A DNA stretch of 64,000 nt from assembly GCA_006226375.1 (NCBI GenBank), contig SBHC01000052.1:62001-126000 (forward strand), in the 5' to 3' direction. A model generated the notes under the pieces. It saw only the letters and a list, made by a program, of their open reading frames with translations, ran no database searches and was not told the DNA's origin. The position numbers were made by a program, and so were the translations under genes. This DNA comes from Deltaproteobacteria bacterium. GTDB lineage: Bacteria > Myxococcota_C > UBA6777. Below are positions 7,752-16,942 of the stretch, piece by piece; the first letter of the stretch is position 1; each line of letters opens with the position of its first letter.

Positions 7752-8813
7752 ATGGGAAAGTGGATTGTTGCGATTGTCTTGGTCGCGTTGTTGGCTGGCG
7801 CCGGTTATGCTGGCGTGAAGTTGTACCCGTATTATCGCTTGTACTCGTTGCGAGATACGGCAGCGTTGACGTTGGATGAGACGGAGAAAAAAGCCATCTT
7901 TATTCCGTCGAAGTCGTCGTTGGAGAACGTGGCAGCGTTGTTGGATAAGAAAAAACTTCTGGACGACAAGACCTCGTTCCTCTTCTTCGCAAGGGCCAAG
8001 AACTACCGGAAGCACCGGATTGTCCCTGGCAAGTATGTTGTGAAGGGCACGATGACCTACAACTCGCTGGTGAATCATCTGCGGGCTGGGAATGGGCGGC
8101 TGGCAGTCAAGGTGACCTTCAACTCTGTGGCGAACATCCGGAAGCTCGCGGCCATCGTGGCGACGCAAATTGAGCCCAGTGAGGCAGAGCTGCTGAAGGT
8201 GTTTTTGGACCCTGCGGTTCACAAAGCCTACGGGTTCTCGAACGAGGAGCGATTCTCCACGATCTTCTTGCCCGATACCTACCGAATGAACTGGGCGACA
8301 TCGGCCCGAGCGTTTGTGAAACGTATGGCGCGTGCCTACAAGAAGTTTTGGACCCCGCGCAACAAGGCCAAAGCCAAGCGGCTCAAGTTGAGTCAGACCG
8401 GCGCAAGTATTCTTGCTTCGCTGGTACAGTCGGAGCAGTCCAAGCGGCTGGATGAGTGGCCCAAGATCGCAGGGCTGTATCTCAACAGGCTCAAGCGAGG
8501 GATGAAGCTAGAGGCGGATCCCACAGTGAAGTTTGCGCTCGGGAAGCCAGGGCTCCGGAGGATTCTGTTCAAGCATCTGAAGGTTGACTCTCCCTACAAC
8601 ACCTACAAGTATCATGGGTTGCCGCCTGGACCGCTGCGAATCCCAGACAAGCGGGCGATTCGTGCGGTGCTTAATCCAATGAAGCACAGGTACATCTTTA
8701 TGTGTGCGAAGCCTGAATACTCCGGGTATCACAACTTCTCACGGACCATGCGTCAGCACAATCGATACGCTCGTATGTACCATCGCTGGCTCCGCAAAGA
8801 AGGTATTCGTTGA
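7752..8813 (+). CDS. mltG: Endolytic murein transglycosylase MltG
   Basis: 353 residues, usual MltG/YceG length, with a strong GAGGAG-type ribosome site before the ATG. A single N-terminal membrane anchor (IVAIVLVALLAGAGYAGV) is followed by a LysM-like region (about 45-110) and the YceG catalytic domain. Family landmarks are present: TFLPDTY-like IFLPDTYRMNW, ASLVQSEQSK (place of the active-site Glu; family usually (I/V)EKE, here Q-S-E), IAGLYLNRLKRGMKLEADPTVKFA in outline, and YNTYKYHGLPPGPL. It would cleave nascent glycan strands at the inner-membrane face and set glycan length. It is followed by an ABC-F gene 99 bases on. Confidence 0.9.
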   Translation: MGKWIVAIVLVALLAGAGYAGVKLYPYYRLYSLRDTAALTLDETEKKAIFIPSKSSLENVAALLDKKKLLDDKTSFLFFARAKNYRKHRIVPGKYVVKGTMTYNSLVNHLRAGNGRLAVKVTFNSVANIRKLAAIVATQIEPSEAELLKVFLDPAVHKAYGFSNEERFSTIFLPDTYRMNWATSARAFVKRMARAYKKFWTPRNKAKAKRLKLSQTGASILASLVQSEQSKRLDEWPKIAGLYLNRLKRGMKLEADPTVKFALGKPGLRRILFKHLKVDSPYNTYKYHGLPPGPLRIPDKRAIRAVLNPMKHRYIFMCAKPEYSGYHNFSRTMRQHNRYARMYHRWLRKEGIR

Positions 8814-8912
8814 TTTTTCCTGCCATCTCCCCTACTCTCCGCCGCGTATGAAAGTTGGGGTCGCCGGAGCGGCCTCTCAGTTTCTTTGTTTGGTGTGCGG
8901 CGGAGCGTAACC

Positions 8913-10541
8913 ATGATCCATCTTGTCAATGTCGGTGTTCGTCACGGAGCACAGATCCTTTTTACCGATGCAAACGTCCAAATCCTTGAGAATCATCGGA
9001 TCGGTATTGTTGGCCCCAACGGGGCTGGCAAAAGTACCATCTTTCGCTTGATTGTAGGGGAAGAAACAGCCGACTCTGGTGAAGTGAATATCGCCAAGAG
9101 GACGGTGGTGGGCTATTTTTCTCAGAACGTGGGAGAGATGTCGGGCCGGTCTGCGCTGGAAGAAGTCATGGCGGTGATGGAGGATGTGGTTCGTTTGGGC
9201 GAAGAGCTCAAAGTGATGGAAGCCCAGATGTCACAGCCGATGGACGACGATGCCATGACCGAACTTCTCGAACGCTACGGCGAAGCGATGGAGATGTTCG
9301 AGAACAAGGGCGGCTACGACCTCGACTCTCGGGCCAAGGAGATTCTTACAGGTTTGGGTATTGGTCCTGACGCTTACAACCGGCCTGTTGAGTCATTCAG
9401 TGGTGGTTGGAAGATGCGGATCGCCCTCGCGCGAATTCTGGTGCTTAACCCTGACGTCTTGCTCTTGGACGAACCGACCAACCACTTGGATGTGGAGTCG
9501 ATCATCTGGCTGGAAGAATGGCTCACCAGCGAGTTTAAGGGTGCTCTTGCGCTCACCAGTCACGACCGGGACTTTATGAACCGTATTGTGACCACCATTG
9601 TAGAGATCTCCAACAAGCAAGTCACAACCTACAACGGGAACTACGACTTCTACCTGAAAGAGCGTGAAATCCGACGCGAGAACCTGATCGCAAGTCACCG
9701 TCGTCAGCAGGAAATGTTGGCGAAAGACGAAGCGTTCATCGCCCGGTTTAAAGCTCGTGTGTCTCATGCCGCTCAGGTGCAGTCGCGGATGAAGAAGCTG
9801 GAGAAGATCGAGCGAATTGAGATTCCTCCCGAGCAGCGCGTCATTCGGTTTGAGTTTCCCGAACCACCCCGCAGCGGTGATGAAGTTGTCACCTTGAAGA
9901 AGCTTGGCAAGATCTGGCCGAATCCCAATGGAGAAGACAAGTCTGTCTTTCAAAACGTGAATGGGATGATTCGTCGCGGCGAGAAGGTGGCTGTGGTCGG
10001 GGTGAACGGCGCAGGAAAGTCAACGTTCCTCAAGGTTATCTCCCAACAAACGGAACCGACGCAGGGGAACGCAAAAATCGGAGCCAACGTAAACATTGGC
10101 TATTTCAGTCAGCACTCCATGGAGATCCTGGAACCATCCATGAGCATCCTGGACACGGTGCAGCAGGTCATGCCTGAAGCTTCGTTGGGTTCCATTCGCA
10201 AGCTGTGTGCGGCCTTCTTGTTCCAGGGCGACGATGTTGACAAGCCCATCTCGGTGCTGTCAGGAGGCGAGAAAAGCCGGGTGGCTTTGGCGACGATGTT
10301 GGTCCGTCCTCTCAACCTCTTGATCCTGGATGAGCCGACCAACCACCTGGACATTCAATCGCGGGAAGTTCTGCTGGACGCTCTGGAGAACTTCTCAGGG
10401 ACTGTCGTTATTGTTAGCCACGACCGTCACTTCCTGCGTGCTCTGGCGACTCGTGTGTTTGAGATCGATCGAAACGAGATGCGTATCTACGAAGGCAAGT
10501 ACGAATACTACCTGCGCAAGCGCAAAGACTTCCTACAATAA
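8913..10541 (+). CDS. ABC-F family ATPase (translation factor type)
   Basis: 542 residues from ATG 8913 (GGAG at 8902-8905). An in-frame longer start at 8886 lacks support. It has two ABC nucleotide-binding domains with no membrane segments: Walker A GPNGAGKST and GVNGAGKST; signature loops FSGGWKMRIALARIL and LSGGEKSRVALATML; Walker B LLLDEPTNHLD and LILDEPTNHLD. A helical linker (about 250-310, KEREIRRENLIASHRRQQE) joins the domains, as in ABC-F proteins. Members act on the ribosome (EttA, Uup, YbiT, antibiotic protection); which subtype this is cannot be settled by eye. It converges on the acyl-CoA ligase gene with 28 bases between stops. Confidence 0.93.
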   Translation: MIHLVNVGVRHGAQILFTDANVQILENHRIGIVGPNGAGKSTIFRLIVGEETADSGEVNIAKRTVVGYFSQNVGEMSGRSALEEVMAVMEDVVRLGEELKVMEAQMSQPMDDDAMTELLERYGEAMEMFENKGGYDLDSRAKEILTGLGIGPDAYNRPVESFSGGWKMRIALARILVLNPDVLLLDEPTNHLDVESIIWLEEWLTSEFKGALALTSHDRDFMNRIVTTIVEISNKQVTTYNGNYDFYLKEREIRRENLIASHRRQQEMLAKDEAFIARFKARVSHAAQVQSRMKKLEKIERIEIPPEQRVIRFEFPEPPRSGDEVVTLKKLGKIWPNPNGEDKSVFQNVNGMIRRGEKVAVVGVNGAGKSTFLKVISQQTEPTQGNAKIGANVNIGYFSQHSMEILEPSMSILDTVQQVMPEASLGSIRKLCAAFLFQGDDVDKPISVLSGGEKSRVALATMLVRPLNLLILDEPTNHLDIQSREVLLDALENFSGTVVIVSHDRHFLRALATRVFEIDRNEMRIYEGKYEYYLRKRKDFLQ

Positions 10542-10569
10542 GGTGCGCAATCACTCTGCAGCTTCGTTC

Positions 10570-12552
10570 TTAGGTATGCGTTTGTAGGTCTGGGTGCTGG
10601 CGGATAATGTCGAGACATTCGGGGTTTTGGAGCGCGTGAGCGTTGGGTGCTTCGACCCCGTTGGCAGCGTCTCTGGCCGCTCGGGTGGATAGCTTCCCGC
10701 TGAAGGTGAGGGGGAGCGCTGGAACCTGAGCGATGACCGAGGGAACGTGAACCGGCGACGTACGTTCTTTGATGGCTTTCTTGACTCGCAGGGTCCACCG
10801 ACGCTCCAACTCCAACTTGTCTTGCAATACTACCAAAAGCACCATTCGCGTTCCTCCAGGCGCTCGTCTGTCCTGTTGCTCGACAATCAGCGATTGGACA
10901 ATCTCAGGAAAGTCCTGGAGAACATGGTAGATCTCTGCCGGGCCGATACGGATCCCACGAATGTTGAGGATGCCATCTGAGCGTCCGAGGATACGGGCTG
11001 AGCCTCTTTCGTGAATGAGAATGTAATCTCCGTGGGTCCACATGGAGGGGTTGTCTGCGAAGTATGCCTGATGAAACCGGCTGCCGTTGTCATCGCCAGC
11101 AAAGGAGAGAGGGCGCGAAGGAAATGGGTTGAGGCAAATCAATTCGCCTCGTTCTCCTGCGGGTGCTTCGGTCTGTGTGTCGGGGTTCCAGGCTCGGACG
11201 TCCATACACAAGCTAAGACACTGGCTCTCCCCCCGGTATACAGGGAGGTTGGGGTTGCCAAGAACAAAGCATCCGATGATGTCGGTGCCCCCCGAGATGG
11301 ACTGGATCGGTAGCTCTTTTGCATGCTCCATCACCCAGTCAAACAAGCTATCGTAAAGCACGGAGCCTGTGGACTGAATGGCTCGAAGGTGCGTCAAGTC
11401 TTGGGTCTCACCAGGGTTTAAGAGGGAGTCTTTGCAGAATTGCAGATAGGTGGGGCTTGTTCCGAAGACTGTGACTTGCTCCTGTTCCAACACATCCCAA
11501 AGTGTATGAGGCTTGGGATAGGTGGGCGAGCCATCATAGAGGACCAACGTGGTTCCACAGGCAAGAGCCGACACCAACCAATTCCACATCATCCAGCCAC
11601 ATGAGGTGTGGAAGAACAGCCGGTCCTCCGTCCCAAGGTTGGAGTGGAGGCGGTGTTCTTTGTGGTGTTCCAGCAACGTTCCCCCAGCCCCGTGGATGAT
11701 ACACTTGGGAACTCCCGTTGTTCCCGAGCTAAACAAAATGTAGAGAGGGTGGTTGAAGGGCAACGAAGGCCAGGAAAATGAAGCCTCTTCTTGCTGAGGT
11801 TGGGATGTCCACAAGTCGTGGAGGTTGTGCTCAGAGAGGTTCGTTGGGTTCAGAGGGTTCTCTGTATCGAGGCGTACAAGATGTTGGAGAGTTGGGAGCT
11901 GTTGAACCAGCGTGTCCAACTTTTCTTCGATGGAGATCGAGCGTCCTTGGTAGCTGTAGCTTGTGTGAGCAAACAGCATCTTGGGGGCTATTTGTTGAAA
12001 GCGAGTGAGGGTGGCGTCTGTTCCAAGGTCGGGTGATACGGAGGACCAGACTCCTCCCAAACCTACCGCTGCGAGAGCTACGATGATCGTTTCGGGTGTG
12101 TTTCGGGCGACTGCGACGACGCGGTCTCCGGGACGAAGCCCCATTTCACGGAGGGCGCTCGCCACCTGGCTGACTCGTTGACGTAAGTCTCTCCAGGTGA
12201 GCGCTGTGCGGCTTCCATCTTCAGAGCGTCCTACGACGGCAAGTTGTTCTGGGGCTACTTCTGAAGCATAGAGGAGGTTTTCGGTGAGGTTCAGCTGAAG
12301 GTTGGGGAAAAAGTGGGCTTCTTCACACAGGTTGCTAGTGCAGACCTCGCTCTCGTCCCCTGACCACCGTAGCTTGGACCATTGCAAAAAGGACCGCCAG
12401 ACTTGCGTGTAGTGGTCACATGAATAGCGGTGGAACTCGGGATAACTGCTCCACGATTGTCCTGCTTCTTGCTCACAGTGCTGCTGAAACTGGGTCATGG
12501 CTGACTGTTGGGATGCTGCTGGCTCTGGATGAAAGCAGACGGTTCCCTTCAT
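10570..12552 (-). CDS. Acetoacetyl-CoA synthetase-like adenylate-forming ligase of a dlt-like operon
   Basis: 660 residues, the length of acetoacetyl-CoA synthetases (AacS). ANL-superfamily motifs are present: A3 LFSSGTTGVPKCIIH, A7/A8 GRSDGILNIRGIRIGPAEIY (in part), and the A10 catalytic Lys in LTFSGKLSTRAARDAANG, a form typical of AacS. The N-terminal FHRYSCDHYTQVWRSF block is also AacS-like. Known members turn acetoacetate, ATP and CoA into acetoacetyl-CoA. Its ATG overlaps the stop of the carrier-protein gene by 4 bases (ATGA), so the two are translationally coupled. In place of DltA, it may load an acyl group on that carrier protein. The substrate is not proven by the sequence. Confidence 0.85.
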   Translation of the reverse strand: MKGTVCFHPEPAASQQSAMTQFQQHCEQEAGQSWSSYPEFHRYSCDHYTQVWRSFLQWSKLRWSGDESEVCTSNLCEEAHFFPNLQLNLTENLLYASEVAPEQLAVVGRSEDGSRTALTWRDLRQRVSQVASALREMGLRPGDRVVAVARNTPETIIVALAAVGLGGVWSSVSPDLGTDATLTRFQQIAPKMLFAHTSYSYQGRSISIEEKLDTLVQQLPTLQHLVRLDTENPLNPTNLSEHNLHDLWTSQPQQEEASFSWPSLPFNHPLYILFSSGTTGVPKCIIHGAGGTLLEHHKEHRLHSNLGTEDRLFFHTSCGWMMWNWLVSALACGTTLVLYDGSPTYPKPHTLWDVLEQEQVTVFGTSPTYLQFCKDSLLNPGETQDLTHLRAIQSTGSVLYDSLFDWVMEHAKELPIQSISGGTDIIGCFVLGNPNLPVYRGESQCLSLCMDVRAWNPDTQTEAPAGERGELICLNPFPSRPLSFAGDDNGSRFHQAYFADNPSMWTHGDYILIHERGSARILGRSDGILNIRGIRIGPAEIYHVLQDFPEIVQSLIVEQQDRRAPGGTRMVLLVVLQDKLELERRWTLRVKKAIKERTSPVHVPSVIAQVPALPLTFSGKLSTRAARDAANGVEAPNAHALQNPECLDIIRQHPDLQTHT

Positions 12553-12848
12553 TTGGGAGTTCCCTTGATGTCGGGGTGTTGGGTAAGATAATCGATGATC
12601 TTCTTCATCCCATCGAAGTTTTCTCGCGTTAAATCTTTGCGTTCAAGGGTGATGTGGAAGGTGTTTTCAAGGAAGAGGATGAGCTGGACAAATCCAAGGC
12701 TGTCCAGGATGGCATGGTCCATAAACGAGATCTCGTCGCTTGTGAGTAAGTCTTCGGTGTCGCCAAAGTGGTAGTTGTCGTCGAGCCAATCGACGATGGT
12801 GCTGCGAATGGAATGATAATCGGTCATTGGGGACCCCACGTTTTTCAA
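12549..12848 (-). CDS. Acyl carrier protein, DltC-like
   Basis: 99 residues. The phosphopantetheine Ser sits in AILDSLGFVQLILFLE, closely like the DltC sequence LLDSMGTVQLLLEL in spacing and context. Helix 3/4 (DLTRENFDGMKKIIDYL) also follows DltC (EFDREEW...KIIAKV type). The start could be the ATG at 12848 or a second one seven codons later at 12827, which would give 92 residues. It lies between the MBOAT gene (98 bases upstream) and the ligase (4-base overlap), the standard place for the carrier of a surface-acylation operon. Confidence 0.88.
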   Translation of the reverse strand: MKNVGSPMTDYHSIRSTIVDWLDDNYHFGDTEDLLTSDEISFMDHAILDSLGFVQLILFLENTFHITLERKDLTRENFDGMKKIIDYLTQHPDIKGTPK

Positions 12849-12946
12849 GAACGGCCTTGCAAATGCAGGCCAAAACAGGACTGGAACACCATAACTTTAC
12901 TCATACGGCACTCGTCCTGTGATTCTTTGATGGGGCGGCAGAGAAG

Positions 12947-14398
12947 TTAGAAGTTGGCGTAAATAAAGGACCCCATCCCCACCGGCATAAACAAAGCCAG
13001 AAAGACAATGATGAGGCCATAACACATTCCTCGGACTGGAGCAGGCGTGCGTCGCCAGCGCTCTCGACATGTTTCGCCGATGGGAAACTCACCGAGGTGG
13101 TAGGCCACCAAAAAGAGGGAACAAACCAGCAAGTTGATGCTGACAAGGTTGTGCTGCCCTGTCCCTGTGGTGACGAACAATCCCCGAGTGTACTCCCAGG
13201 CGTGAGCGAGAGATGTGGCGTGAAAGGGGATTAAGGTGAGGAGGAAAAACAGTTGGGTGATGAACCAGGCGGTTAGTTTGTACTTTCGACTCTTTCGGAG
13301 CTTTACATAGCTTCTGTCTTTTCGGCAGAGTCCTTTGTAAAAGAGATCCCAGCGGTGCTGAACAATGAGACCCACGCCGTGAAGGACGCCCCACAGGACG
13401 AAGGTCCAGAGCGGGCCGTGCCACAGGCCTGAGAGGGCAAACACGAGCAAAAAGCCCAAGCTGATCTGCCCACGCATTCGACCTTGTCCTGTGGTCATGG
13501 GGTAGAACAGATAGTCAAAGAGCCAGCGGTTTAAGGTGATGTGCCACCTTCTCCAAAAGTCCATCATGCTGGTGCTAAGAAACGGGTAACGAAAGTTTTC
13601 GGGGAGTTGGATTCCAAACAGCAAGCCCACTCCAATGGCCATAAGGCTGTAACCAGCAAAGTCACAGAAAAGCTGGCCTGCGTAACCAAAAAGGCCAACC
13701 CAGTGACTCAAGATGGAGTAGTCTCCTGGATGCTTGAACGTGGGGGTCACATACCAGCGGGCCAAAAGCTCTGCAACGTAAGCTTTCATAAAGAAGCCAA
13801 GGAACAGATGACCCATACCTCGCTGCATGTTTTCTGGGAGCAAAACACGTGGTTGGGCGTATTGGTGAAGGACCTCTTTTCCTCGCACAATTGGTCCTGC
13901 TATCAAGTGAGGAAAGAAGGCGAGAAAGAGAGCGTAACGAAGCAGCGATGACTCTGCCTCAATCCGCTCGTAATAAACATCAAGGATGTGGCCCACCTTG
14001 ATCAAGGTGATGTAGGAGATCCCAAGGGGTAGAGCGAGCTTGAGAATCGGCAACGATGAAGAGATTCCTATCCCATGGAGCAAGGTGTTGAGGGATTCTT
14101 CAAAAAATCCGAGGTACTTGAACACGCCGAGGATGCCAAGGTTCAGAGCGATGCTTGTCCACAGCAGGTGCTTGCGATGTCGTGGCTCTTCAACAGAGGA
14201 GAGCCTCCGACCGATCACATAATCAAACAAGGTAGACGCCCAAAGCAGCGGCAGAAGTTTGCTGTCCCAGGTCGCATAAAAGGCGTAGCTGGCGAGCAAA
14301 AGCCAGGCGTTCTGCCAGGTTGTTCGGCGAGGAAGGAGCCAATGTATGAGCCAGACTCCAGGAAGAAAAAAGACAAATCCAATTCCTGCAAGACTCAT
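12947..14398 (-). CDS. MBOAT-family membrane O-acyltransferase (DltB/AlgI-like)
   Basis: 483 residues from the ATG at 14398, chosen because it overlaps the stop of the upstream SGNH gene as ATGA and follows GGGGAG. A start 25 codons earlier would lie inside the upstream gene. About ten membrane segments are seen. The MBOAT core is clear: FWRRWHITLNRWLFDYLFYP and the catalytic-His helix LSGLWHGPLWTFVLWGVLHG. AlgI/DltB proteins move acyl groups from a cytoplasmic donor through the membrane to a polymer. With a carrier protein next door, the donor is likely acyl-ACP, as in Dlt systems. Confidence 0.93.
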   Translation of the reverse strand: MSLAGIGFVFFLPGVWLIHWLLPRRTTWQNAWLLLASYAFYATWDSKLLPLLWASTLFDYVIGRRLSSVEEPRHRKHLLWTSIALNLGILGVFKYLGFFEESLNTLLHGIGISSSLPILKLALPLGISYITLIKVGHILDVYYERIEAESSLLRYALFLAFFPHLIAGPIVRGKEVLHQYAQPRVLLPENMQRGMGHLFLGFFMKAYVAELLARWYVTPTFKHPGDYSILSHWVGLFGYAGQLFCDFAGYSLMAIGVGLLFGIQLPENFRYPFLSTSMMDFWRRWHITLNRWLFDYLFYPMTTGQGRMRGQISLGFLLVFALSGLWHGPLWTFVLWGVLHGVGLIVQHRWDLFYKGLCRKDRSYVKLRKSRKYKLTAWFITQLFFLLTLIPFHATSLAHAWEYTRGLFVTTGTGQHNLVSINLLVCSLFLVAYHLGEFPIGETCRERWRRTPAPVRGMCYGLIIVFLALFMPVGMGSFIYANF

Positions 14399-15465
14399 GG
14401 CTTTGCTCCCCTCGCAGGGGCAGACGATCGCGTTGGAGATAGGAGGTATCGCAGCGGTCCTCGAAGGGACCACGTCGTAAAGAGCCGGTTACCTTCGTGG
14501 GTCATGTGATCGAAGTCGGCCGCAAAATGCTTGTCTTGCACGGGGGTGTTGTAGGACAGGTCAATGACCTTGCAGTGATAGGCCTTGCAGATCTTCTTCA
14601 TACGACTTGCATACAAGGCGAGCGTTGTACGCTTTGACTTTGCTGTAAGGGTTCCTGGCATTCGTGGGTAGAGCAAGATGGTAACCGTAAACCCTTTCTT
14701 GCGAAACAGCTTCAGCATTCTGTGTAAGGCTTTCATCTGCATCGGTTGGAACAACTTGGCACGACTCCTCTCTATCATCGCTTGCCAGACCTGTAGTTTC
14801 TGGCGAAAGATACGTTCGCGTGTGGCTGGTGAGAGAGGTCGGAGCTTTTTACGTAGCTCTCCCAAGATATGTTCCTGCCCACGATCTTGGATCAGCGTGG
14901 ATGCTGCAAACAAACGCTTCCATCGTTGTCGGAGGTAGTTACGGTTGTACGGGGTTAATCCATGTTGGAAGAGGTCTGCCAAGAAGTCCGACAACACCCA
15001 GGCTCGGGCTGGGAGGTTGTGTGCGGGTCCACCCGAATCGGTGGGGATGGAGTCCCACCACTCTGTCACCAACAAGATGTGTCGAAGGCTAGGTCTCTTG
15101 CGTTTCCCTGAGCTGTCCTTTTCTTCCAACAGAGGAAGCAAGCGGTGTTGGAAGACCCACTCATAAGAATGGAGCTTTCCATATTCGACAGGGACAGAGA
15201 GGATACGTTGTTGGTTGTTTGTTCGTTTTGCGACAGCTTGCCCCAGCGCTTGGAAGGTTCTTGCGTGGCTTGAGCCAATGGCAAGTACGGTGGGGTCTTT
15301 GCTTCGTAAATCTCGAACCGCATCTTCCACCTCGCGAAGGGGGTGGAGCGGAGTCAACCAGCGAGCCATCAGATCGACAAGCACTACAACAACAATTGCG
15401 GTAAGCCCTGTCATTAACAGGGTCCGCCAACGGGGTGGGGTTGGAGCCACGTTTGTACTCTCCAT
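14395..15465 (-). CDS. Membrane-anchored SGNH-fold protein, DltD/AlgX-like
   Basis: 356 residues. One N-terminal membrane helix (about 16-36, LLMTGLTAIVVVVLVDLMA) is followed by an extracytoplasmic SGNH-hydrolase fold. The nucleophile Ser lies in VLAIGSSHARTF, and the closing Asp/His pair in ADFDHMTHEGNRL. This topology matches DltD, AlgJ and AlgX-like partners of MBOAT acyltransferases. It is the first gene of the acylation operon, and its stop overlaps the MBOAT start by 4 bases. The role proposed is final transfer or editing of the acyl group on the envelope polymer. Confidence 0.82.
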   Translation of the reverse strand: MESTNVAPTPPRWRTLLMTGLTAIVVVVLVDLMARWLTPLHPLREVEDAVRDLRSKDPTVLAIGSSHARTFQALGQAVAKRTNNQQRILSVPVEYGKLHSYEWVFQHRLLPLLEEKDSSGKRKRPSLRHILLVTEWWDSIPTDSGGPAHNLPARAWVLSDFLADLFQHGLTPYNRNYLRQRWKRLFAASTLIQDRGQEHILGELRKKLRPLSPATRERIFRQKLQVWQAMIERSRAKLFQPMQMKALHRMLKLFRKKGFTVTILLYPRMPGTLTAKSKRTTLALYASRMKKICKAYHCKVIDLSYNTPVQDKHFAADFDHMTHEGNRLFTTWSLRGPLRYLLSPTRSSAPARGAKP

Positions 15466-15495
15466 CCAAAGCAGTAGGGTGACATGGAAGTCCGG

Positions 15496-15524
15496 ATTAT
15501 AACGAACACTCTACTGTTTTGGAA
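15496..15524 (-). promoter_or_regulatory. Predicted sigma-70 promoter of the dlt-like operon
   Basis: On the minus strand, TTCCAA (15519-15524), a 17-base spacer and a perfect TATAAT (15496-15501). The first start codon of the operon is about 30 bases further on. The -35 is poor, so an activator may be needed. This suggests that the acylation operon can be transcribed apart from the two-component genes upstream. Confidence 0.45.
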
Positions 15525-15534
15525 GCGAAGTTGC

Positions 15535-16896
15535 TCAATCGATGCCGTACCGGTTCATTTTTTTCAGCAAGCCTTGACGGGAGAGTCCGAGTGTTTCGGC
15601 GGCTCGTGTACGGTTTCCATCGTGGGTTTGGAGGGCGAGGTGGATCTCTCGGCGCTCCAGTTGTTCCACTTTTTCTGGCAGCGTCTCTCCTGTTGGGGGC
15701 GAAGCTTGAGTGCTTTGTGAGAACGCAAAGTCTGCCGGCTCCAATGTGGCTCTCGGACCGGCCATGACGGTCGCTCGTTGCATCTCAAACTTTAACTCCC
15801 GCAAGTTGCCCGGCCACTCATGACGAAGGAGCAAGGCTTCGGCTTCGGGTGAGATGCTTTTGGGCAGTCCGTTGGGGCTAAGCGCGGCCGATTGGTTCAG
15901 GAAGTGGGCGGCCAGGAGGGGGATGTCCGAGCGTCGCTCCCGAAGGGAAGGTAGGTGGACCTCAGCCCCTTTGATGCGCCAGTAGAGGTCTTGCCGAAAG
16001 TCGTGGGTGCTTTGCAACGCGATCAAGTCTCGGTTGGTCGCTGAGAGCAGTCGAACGTCCACTTGCAAGGTCTGGTCGGAGCCAACGGGGAGGATGTCGC
16101 CAGACTCCAACGCTCGAAGAAGCTTCACTTGCAAGACGGGAGGCATGTCTCCTATTTCATCGAGGAACAGGGTGCCGCCGTGGGCTTCCACAAACAACCC
16201 TTTGCGATCCTTGTGTGCGCCTGTAAACGAGCCTTTCATATGACCAAACAGCGTCGATTCCAGGAGCGTCTCGGGCAGCGCAGCGCAGTTGACAACCACA
16301 AACGGTTGGTCCGCACGCGTGCTGTTTTGATGGAGCATTCGGGCGAATAGCTCCTTGCCTGTGCCATTTTCTCCTGTTAGCAGGACAGGCAAATCTGTGG
16401 GAGCCATACGTTGAGCTATCTCCATGGCTTCGAGAAATGCCTTGCTCTGACCCAAGAGCACATGTCCCGCCTGTTGCTGAGACAGCGACGTTTGTAGCTC
16501 CTGGACCTGCTGCTCTAACTTGTAGTGAGCCATCGCTCGTGCCGTGACGACGAGCAACACATCAGGGTCAACGGGTTTGGTCAGAAAGTCATAGGCTCCG
16601 CTTTCGATCGCTTTGAGCATGTGAGCCGTGTCGCCCATCCCCGACACCACGACCACTTTGCTGTTCGGATGTTGGTGAAGGATCTCTTCCAACTGCGCGA
16701 GGCCTTGTCTTACGCTTCCATCGGGCGGAAGCATCAGGTCCAACAGGATGACAGGATAGCTTGCGTTGCGAAGTTCCTCTCGTGCTTCGTCACGGTCCGA
16801 GGCTTCTGTAACAGTGTACCCTACGTCGTCGAGCAGGCTGGCATACACCTGACGAAACGCTTTGTCATCTTCCACCAAAAGTACACGTTGTTGCAT
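15535..16896 (-). CDS. NtrC-family sigma-54-dependent response regulator
   Basis: 453 residues from ATG 16896 (AAGGAT ribosome site); a longer frame to 17079 overlaps the kinase gene and is not needed. Receiver domain at about 1-120, with phospho-acceptor Asp in VILLDLMLPPDGS and Lys in FLTKPVD. AAA+ domain at about 145-375 with Walker A GENGTGKE, the sigma-54 contact loop GSFTGAHKD and Walker B GGTLFLDEIGD. A Fis-type helix-turn-helix closes the protein (HDGNRTRAAETLGLSRQGLL). It pairs with the histidine kinase 46 bases upstream. Targets are not visible, but the acylation operon immediately downstream and the membrane genes upstream are candidates. Confidence 0.95.
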   Translation of the reverse strand: MQQRVLLVEDDKAFRQVYASLLDDVGYTVTEASDRDEAREELRNASYPVILLDLMLPPDGSVRQGLAQLEEILHQHPNSKVVVVSGMGDTAHMLKAIESGAYDFLTKPVDPDVLLVVTARAMAHYKLEQQVQELQTSLSQQQAGHVLLGQSKAFLEAMEIAQRMAPTDLPVLLTGENGTGKELFARMLHQNSTRADQPFVVVNCAALPETLLESTLFGHMKGSFTGAHKDRKGLFVEAHGGTLFLDEIGDMPPVLQVKLLRALESGDILPVGSDQTLQVDVRLLSATNRDLIALQSTHDFRQDLYWRIKGAEVHLPSLRERRSDIPLLAAHFLNQSAALSPNGLPKSISPEAEALLLRHEWPGNLRELKFEMQRATVMAGPRATLEPADFAFSQSTQASPPTGETLPEKVEQLERREIHLALQTHDGNRTRAAETLGLSRQGLLKKMNRYGID

Positions 16897-16942
16897 TCCA
16901 GATCCTTGTGTTGGAGTTCGCTTGGGTTGTCGAAAGAGGGGG

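Noticed and set aside
8391-8460. MltG as a dead enzyme because VEKE is VQSE
   Set aside because: The second Glu is kept, and I cannot be sure from memory which Glu is catalytic; the rest of the domain is normal.
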